From positions 1 to 10,127 of the forward strand of contig CASEZU010000105.1 in assembly GCA_949292445.1 (NCBI GenBank): a DNA stretch of 10,127 bases, given 5' to 3'. The first letter of the stretch is position 1, and every line of letters starts with the position of its first letter. Source of the DNA: an uncultured Spirochaetales bacterium. Lineage in GTDB: Bacteria; Spirochaetota; Spirochaetia; Sphaerochaetales; Sphaerochaetaceae. The position numbers and the translations under genes are program-made. The notes beneath the pieces were generated by a model. That model did no database searches. It was not told the origin of the DNA and saw only the letters and a list, made by a program, of their open reading frames with translations. Of this stretch, positions 6,276 through 10,127 are shown in pieces.

Positions 6276-6315
6276 GGCTTTCTCTTGTGATTATCCATGC
6301 CATGACTGCCTTCCG

Positions 6316-6324
6316 TGCTATCAT
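6316..6324 (+). promoter_or_regulatory. Extended -10 promoter for the methyltransferase gene, predicted leaderless
   Basis: TGCTATCAT is an extended -10 (TGn plus a hexamer matching 5 of 6). The ATG at 6330 comes 5 bases later, and the five bases between (GGGGT) are not at Shine-Dalgarno distance. No -35 is recognised. It fits the architecture seen at the reductase, MFS, nadE and 8844 genes. Confidence 0.45.
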
Positions 6325-6329
6325 GGGGT

Positions 6330-6833
6330 ATGCAGTACACATGCCATTATGATTCCCCGCTGGGACGTATCCTCATCGCAGCAGATGAATCAGGAGTCAC
6401 CGGATTATGGTTTGAGGGGCAGAAATACTTCGCCCGCGGACTTGAAGAAGAGCATCGGGAGAATGACCATCCGGCCCTTGAGGCTGCAAGGCACTGGCTT
6501 GATCTCTATTTCTCCGGGACTGATCCCGGTGTGGCTGTCCCCCTCAATCCCCGCGGTACTGAGTTCCAGATGCGCGTCTGGAAGATACTTCTTACGATTC
6601 CCTACGGCAGGACAATGACATACGGTGAGATCGCTGCACGTATTGCGGAGGAGACGGGAGCAGGGCATATGGCCGCGCAGGCAGTCGGCAGCGCTGTCGG
6701 GCACAACAGCATCTCGCTGATCATCCCCTGTCACCGCGTCATAGGCAGTAATGGCAGCCTCACCGGATACGCCGGCGGCATTGAACGCAAGCGGAGGCTT
6801 CTGGAACTTGAGGGTATTCAGGCTTCCTTTTGA
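6330..6833 (+). CDS. ogt: Methylated-DNA--[protein]-cysteine S-methyltransferase
   Basis: 167 residues from ATG 6330. An upstream GTG at 6315 is in frame, but MQYTCHYDSPLGRIL is the usual N-terminus of this family. It is a suicide DNA-repair protein that moves a methyl group from O6-methylguanine (or O4-methylthymine) onto its own cysteine. The DNA-binding part holds TEFQMRVWKILLTIPYGRTMTYGEIA and the active site IIPCHRVIG with acceptor Cys134; GYAGGIERKRRLLELEG closes the domain. The position before the active site reads GHNSISL where most relatives have a Pro after the Asn, a small deviation. The gene begins 54 bases after the SirTM stop and has its own extended -10. Its stop codon overlaps the -35 of nadE, so that promoter lies partly within this gene. 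Assignment to Ogt rather than another small MGMT is by length and domain make-up. Confidence 0.93.
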   Translation: MQYTCHYDSPLGRILIAADESGVTGLWFEGQKYFARGLEEEHRENDHPALEAARHWLDLYFSGTDPGVAVPLNPRGTEFQMRVWKILLTIPYGRTMTYGEIAARIAEETGAGHMAAQAVGSAVGHNSISLIIPCHRVIGSNGSLTGYAGGIERKRRLLELEGIQASF

Positions 6834-6858
6834 CTGAGTCTCTCCATCCCTGTATGAT
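6830..6858 (+). promoter_or_regulatory. Near-consensus promoter of nadE, predicted leaderless
   Basis: TTGACT (6830-6835, 5 of 6), a 17-base spacer, and TATGAT (6853-6858, 5 of 6). Seven bases then lead to ATG 6866, the normal distance from a -10 to the transcription start, so the mRNA should begin with the start codon. The -35 overlaps the TGA of the methyltransferase gene. It is the best-formed promoter of the set in the window. Confidence 0.75.
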
Positions 6859-6865
6859 GCAAGGC

Positions 6866-8779
6866 ATGAGAGATGGGTTTGTGAAAGTCGCTGCGGCATC
6901 GCCGGAGCTTCGTGTCGCTGATCCGGCGTACAATGCCGGTGAGATTGTCGATCTTATCAGGAAAGCGGAAGGGCTTGGTGTGAAGATCCTTGTCTTTCCG
7001 GAACTTGCCGTTACAGGATACACCTGCGGTGATCTCTTCTTCCAGAAGAGCCTGCAGAAGGCAGCAGAGGAAGCACTGTATTCGATTGTCAGGGATACCG
7101 CCTCATCTGATGCGCTTGTTTTCGTGGGCTATCCCTATCTGAGGAAGGGAAAGCTCTACAACACGGCGGCGGTGATCAAAGGCGGCCATCTGCTTGCGTT
7201 TATACCGAAGCGGAATATTCCGTCATACGGCGAGTTCTATGAGACGCGCTGGTTCACGCCGTCTCCGGATTCTGCTGAGACTGTGGAGCTTTTCGGCGAT
7301 TCAGTCATATTCGGCAGCCGTGTGATCTTCGATGCCGCGATGCCTTCGACGCTCTCAGTGGGGTGTGAGATCTGCGAGGACCTCTGGGTGCCCGAGTCTC
7401 CTTCCGTACGCCTTGCCATGAACGGGGCCACTGTTATCGTGAACCTCTCCGCCTCCGATGAGATAATCGGAAAGGAGGAGTACAGGAGGAATCTCATCTC
7501 CTCCGTTTCGGCACGTCTCGCTGCGGGATATATATACGCGGATGCTGCGGATGGTGAGAGCACCACAGACATGGTGTTCACGGGAAGCAACATCATCGCA
7601 GAGAATGGCACCATACTCTCATCCTCGATGTTCCGTTCCAACGAGCTCACGGTTTCAGAGCTGGACACGGACAGGCTTGCCATGGAGCGGCAGAGGATGA
7701 ACACATTCAGTGCTGCTGATGACGGTTATGAGCATATCACTGTGGAGTTTTCAGAGTGCGTCACGAAACTGACGAGGAAGTTCCCGTCACATCCTTTCGT
7801 CCCGTCCGATGAGGGGGAGAGGGATTCAAGATGCGAGGAGATCCTGACGCTGCAGGCTTACGGCCTGAAGAAAAGGCTGGTGGCATCCCATGCGGCAAAA
7901 GCTGTGATAGGGCTCTCCGGAGGCCTCGATTCCACGCTTGCGCTCCTTGTCTCCGTCCGTGCCTTCGATCTCCTGAAAAGGGACAGAAAGGACATCATTG
8001 CTGTCACGATGCCCTGTTTCGGCACCACAGAGCGTACAAGATCGAATGCGGAGAAGCTCGCCGCGGCGCTTGGCGTCACTTTCCAGAGCGTGGATATAAC
8101 AAAGAGCGTGCTGCAGCATTTTGAGGATATAGGGCAGAGTGTTGACGATCTCTCGGTCACATATGAGAACGGACAGGCAAGGGAGCGTACACAGGTACTG
8201 ATGGACATCGCCAACAAGACGGGCGGCATAGTGGTCGGTACCGGAGATCTCTCTGAACTGGCTCTGGGCTGGGCTACATACAATGGGGACCATATGAGCA
8301 TGTACGGCGTCAACTCCTCAGTTCCCAAAACTCTCGTGCGGTATCTTGTGCGGCACACAGCCGACAGTATGGCCGATGATGCCTCCCTCGTTCTCTATGA
8401 CATTCTGGCCACACCGGTATCTCCTGAGCTGCTGCCGGCCAAGGACGGGCAGATATCCCAGGTGACGGAGGATATAGTCGGGCCTTACGAACTCCATGAT
8501 TTCTTCCTCTATTACATGGTCCGCTGTGCTTTCCCGCCTCATAAGATATTCCGCATAGCCTGCGATTCATTCCGCAGTGACTATTCGCCGTCATTCATAA
8601 AGAAATGGCTTACAGTTTTCATCAGGCGCTTCTTCCAGCAGCAGTTCAAGAGGAGCTGCCTGCCCGACGGACCGAAGGTGGGAACTGTGACGCTCTCTCC
8701 GCGTTCGGACTGGAGAATGCCCTCCGATGCCTCGCTTGAGGCGTGGATGAAGGACGCAGAGGCAATTGAGGCTGAATGA
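6866..8779 (+). CDS. nadE: Glutamine-dependent NAD(+) synthetase
   Basis: 637 residues from ATG 6866. The frame is open further upstream to TTG 6830, but that codon is the promoter's -35, and MRDGFVKVAAASPELRVADP is the normal family start. Residues 1 to about 280 are a nitrilase-type glutaminase with the Glu-Lys-Cys triad: Glu46 (FPELAVTGYTCGDL), Lys115 (IPKRNIPSYGEFYE) and Cys170 (CEICEDLW). The rest is the NAD synthetase domain with the ATP-pyrophosphatase loop SGGLDS (351-356), GTGDLSELALGWATYNGDHMS farther on, and a C-terminus with FKRSCLPDGPKVG. It makes NAD+ from deamido-NAD+ and ATP using glutamine-derived ammonia transferred inside the complex. It is a single-gene unit with its own promoter and terminator. 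All motifs are intact and the length is normal for the two-domain bacterial type. Confidence 0.97.
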   Translation: MRDGFVKVAAASPELRVADPAYNAGEIVDLIRKAEGLGVKILVFPELAVTGYTCGDLFFQKSLQKAAEEALYSIVRDTASSDALVFVGYPYLRKGKLYNTAAVIKGGHLLAFIPKRNIPSYGEFYETRWFTPSPDSAETVELFGDSVIFGSRVIFDAAMPSTLSVGCEICEDLWVPESPSVRLAMNGATVIVNLSASDEIIGKEEYRRNLISSVSARLAAGYIYADAADGESTTDMVFTGSNIIAENGTILSSSMFRSNELTVSELDTDRLAMERQRMNTFSAADDGYEHITVEFSECVTKLTRKFPSHPFVPSDEGERDSRCEEILTLQAYGLKKRLVASHAAKAVIGLSGGLDSTLALLVSVRAFDLLKRDRKDIIAVTMPCFGTTERTRSNAEKLAAALGVTFQSVDITKSVLQHFEDIGQSVDDLSVTYENGQARERTQVLMDIANKTGGIVVGTGDLSELALGWATYNGDHMSMYGVNSSVPKTLVRYLVRHTADSMADDASLVLYDILATPVSPELLPAKDGQISQVTEDIVGPYELHDFFLYYMVRCAFPPHKIFRIACDSFRSDYSPSFIKKWLTVFIRRFFQQQFKRSCLPDGPKVGTVTLSPRSDWRMPSDASLEAWMKDAEAIEAE

Positions 8780-8781
8780 CC

Positions 8782-8820
8782 GGAGTCCTGCCTGCGGGCG
8801 GGACTTCCTTCCATCCTTTC
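8782..8820 (+). terminator. Intrinsic terminator after nadE
   Basis: Three bases after the nadE stop, 8782-8792 pairs with 8797-8808: 11 pairs including one T-G, with a single bulged T at 8805 and a TGCG loop. A pyrimidine-rich tract (TTCCATCCTTTC) follows. The U-run is broken, so termination may be partial, but the stem is strong. It separates nadE from the 8844 gene. Confidence 0.65.
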
Positions 8821-8831
8821 CCGTTTCCGGC

Positions 8832-8837
8832 TAAAAT
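8832..8837 (+). promoter_or_regulatory. -10 element for the 8844 membrane-protein gene, predicted leaderless
   Basis: TAAAAT (5 of 6) lies 6 bases before ATG 8844, just after the nadE terminator. No convincing -35 and no Shine-Dalgarno sequence are present. It is called mainly because it repeats the spacing at the other leaderless-type starts. Confidence 0.4.
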
Positions 8838-8843
8838 AAGATC

Positions 8844-9254
8844 ATGTTCGGAATTGGAAAAGGATTTCTGGGAGGGCTTATTGGGCTCTTCTTCTTCTCA
8901 ATAATAGTATTCTTCGTCATATATCTTCTCGTTCCGGAAGTTTCCCTCCGTTTCTTCGGCATCTCCGTCAATTCTGATGAGTATGTCAGGCAGGCGGCTG
9001 CGGAATCAGTGAATGAGGCACAGCTCCCGGATGGCATAGCTTCTGAGATAGAAAGCTATCTTTCGTCCCCTGAGGGTGAGGAGTTCATCGCCAGAGCACA
9101 GGAGAGCGCGGGGGGAGCTGCGGAAGATGCCATATCATTCTTCAGCTCCGAAGGCTTCCGCTCCTTTGTGCGCGAGGCGGGAGAGTTCGTGGCGGCGGGA
9201 GCCGGAAGCGTCAGGGACTTCTTCTCTGAGAATGGCCAGGCAGAAGCTCAATGA
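8844..9254 (+). CDS. Small single-span membrane protein of unknown function
   Basis: 136 residues. A glycine- and phenylalanine-rich hydrophobic helix at about 8-30 (GFLGGLIGLFFFSIIVFFVIYLLV) is preceded by a lysine, consistent with a signal anchor leaving a short cytoplasmic N-terminus. The remaining 100 residues are acidic, rich in Ala, Ser and Glu, probably helical, with repeated phenylalanine-containing segments (EEFIARAQESAG, EGFRSFVREAGEF, SVRDFFSENG). No cysteine or recognisable domain is present. Its stop overlaps the start of the metallo-hydrolase gene (ATGA), so the two are translationally coupled and may work together. I do not recognise the family. The absence of good database relatives would not be surprising for this kind of protein. 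Confidence 0.75.
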   Translation: MFGIGKGFLGGLIGLFFFSIIVFFVIYLLVPEVSLRFFGISVNSDEYVRQAAAESVNEAQLPDGIASEIESYLSSPEGEEFIARAQESAGGAAEDAISFFSSEGFRSFVREAGEFVAAGAGSVRDFFSENGQAEAQ

Positions 9255-10024
9255 CGCGCATAGAGTTCCTTGGCACAGGTACCAGCCATGGCATTCCGGT
9301 GATCGGATGCCGCTGCCCTGTCTGCGCTTCATCAGATCAGCGTGACAAGCGTTGGCGTTCATCCGTCCTTGTATCACGCGGCAGCACTGCTGTCGTGATA
9401 GACACGGGCTATGAGTTCAGGCTGCAGGCACTGCGGGCCGGGATAGGGGAGCTGGATGCGGTGCTCTATACGCATCATCACTCAGACCATCTGATGGGGC
9501 TCGATGACCTGAGAGTGTTCACTGATGAGAGAAAAATGCCTGTCTATGGACTTCCTGAGGTGCTTTCCAGGATAGAGGGCATATTCCCCTATGCTTTCAG
9601 GGAAATGCCATACAAGGGTGTCCCCCGTCTTGAGCGCAGGGATGCAGAGGAGCGCAGGCCGTTCTCCGTCGGGGATATTGAATTCATTCCTGTGCCTGTG
9701 CTGCATGGCTGCATGAGGATAGCCGGCTACAGATTCGGTTCCGCAGCATATATAACCGATGTCTCCGATCTCCTTCTTGATGAGAACATGGAGGTGCTCA
9801 GTGGAATACATACGCTTATAATCGGGGCACTGCGTGACAAGCCTCACTGGAGCCATTTCACATTCGACCAGGCTGTGGAGAATGCCAGAAGGATAGGGGC
9901 TGAGGAGGTTTATTTCACGCACATCAGCCATGCCACGGCACATGCTGAGATAGAATCCCGTTATGCGCCATATGCCCGGCCGGCGTATGATACACTTGTT
10001 CTGGAGGTTGCCGATGAGCGATGA
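9251..10024 (+). CDS. PhnP-like metallo-beta-lactamase-fold hydrolase
   Basis: 257 residues. It opens with MTRIEFLGTGTSHGIPVIGC, the start typical of the PhnP/COG1235 group, then C-x-C-x2-C (Cys20, Cys22, Cys25), which binds a structural zinc in PhnP. The metal-binding HxHxDH motif is HHHSDH (75-80). Later metal-site elements are PVLHG, the Asp in YITDVS, and the His in THISHATAH. PhnP itself is a cyclic phosphodiesterase in phosphonate breakdown, and many relatives act on cyclic nucleotides or other phosphodiesters. No other phn gene is here, so a general phosphodiesterase role is more likely than C-P lyase work. The start ATG overlaps the stop of the preceding gene, and the downstream gene starts 11 bases before this one ends, so three genes form a coupled unit. 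Confidence 0.92.
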   Translation: MTRIEFLGTGTSHGIPVIGCRCPVCASSDQRDKRWRSSVLVSRGSTAVVIDTGYEFRLQALRAGIGELDAVLYTHHHSDHLMGLDDLRVFTDERKMPVYGLPEVLSRIEGIFPYAFREMPYKGVPRLERRDAEERRPFSVGDIEFIPVPVLHGCMRIAGYRFGSAAYITDVSDLLLDENMEVLSGIHTLIIGALRDKPHWSHFTFDQAVENARRIGAEEVYFTHISHATAHAEIESRYAPYARPAYDTLVLEVADER

Positions 10025-10127
10025 ACTCTTCTCTGAATCCGATCTTGACCCGGAGAACATCATGAAGGAACGTGCCGGGAAGGCCGCCGAAGTCAGGAAG
10101 GATGAGACTGCGGCTGCTGAGGAGAGC
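10014..10127 (+). CDS. Start of an unidentified gene, cut by the window end
   Basis: ATG 10014 has a perfect GGAGG (10003-10007) 6 bases upstream and an open frame to the last base, 38 codons. The visible part is acidic and hydrophilic (MSDELFSESDLDPENIMKER, then AGKAAEVRKDE and an AE-rich stretch), which looks like a flexible N-terminus rather than a domain. It overlaps the metallo-hydrolase by 11 bases and is probably coupled to it. The identity cannot be told from this much sequence. Confidence 0.65.
   Translation, partial: MSDELFSESDLDPENIMKERAGKAAEVRKDETAAAEES

Noticed and set aside
6263..6286. GAGAGC...GCTTTCTC as a terminator after the SirTM gene
   Set aside because: The stem is about six pairs with a two-base bulge and no U-run; too weak to call.
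6830..6832. TTG 6830 as the start of nadE
   Set aside because: It is the first base of the -35 TTGACT; translation from there would require an mRNA starting upstream, and the extra 12 residues do not resemble the family.
7826..8358. Long open frames on the minus strand inside nadE (and similar shadows inside most genes)
   Set aside because: They lie opposite a fully motif-supported gene, have no start signals and show no recognisable domain.

Overview
The window is a gene-dense stretch of bacterial chromosome of moderate, slightly GC-rich composition. It has standard codons, sigma-70-type promoters and compact gene spacing. Gene content (a two-domain glutamine-dependent NAD synthetase, ferredoxin-bearing aldo/keto reductase, Zn-macrodomain plus SirTM sirtuin) suggests an anaerobic, probably host-associated bacterium. 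A spirochaete or Bacillota relative is my guess, with low confidence. No rRNA, tRNA, CRISPR array, phage or insertion-sequence gene is visible.

Layout, left to right. (1) 1-804: 3' part of a GrpB-type protein fused to a cytidine-deaminase-like domain, plus strand. (2) 797-3108: two minus-strand genes, an MFS transporter (interrupted by one frameshift) followed by an aldo/keto reductase with a C-terminal ferredoxin domain; the reductase converges on the GrpB gene with an 8-base overlap. (3) 3109-4553: a divergent promoter region, a tandem-domain SnoaL/NTF2-like gene (interrupted by two compensating frameshifts) and an Rrf2/YwnA-type repressor. The same TGTAA-N9-TTACA operator precedes both genes and covers each -35 element. 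(4) 4670-6275: an ADP-ribosylation-reversal/writing pair, a Zn-macrodomain hydrolase and a SirTM-class ADP-ribosyltransferase, with overlapping ends. An in-frame ferredoxin-like [4Fe-4S] motif lies just upstream of the macrodomain start. (5) 6330-6833: a methylated-DNA repair methyltransferase. (6) 6866-8779: nadE with a near-consensus promoter and a good intrinsic terminator. (7) 8844 to the end: a small membrane-anchored protein, a PhnP-like metallo-hydrolase and the beginning of another gene, translationally coupled.

Common threads: NAD+ is made by NadE and consumed by SirTM. ADP-ribosyl marks placed by SirTM would be removed by the macrodomain enzyme. Repair methyltransferase, redox-type repressor and Fe-S reductase would fit a stress-response neighbourhood, but that link is inference.

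The most useful observations are: a recurrent promoter architecture with the -10 hexamer only 5-7 bases before the ATG at five genes, implying leaderless mRNAs coexisting with Shine-Dalgarno starts; the twin Rrf2 operators; the cysteine motif in front of the macrodomain; a SirTM/macrodomain pair with no GcvH-L or lipoate ligase beside it; and three single-base homopolymer indels confined to two neighbouring genes.
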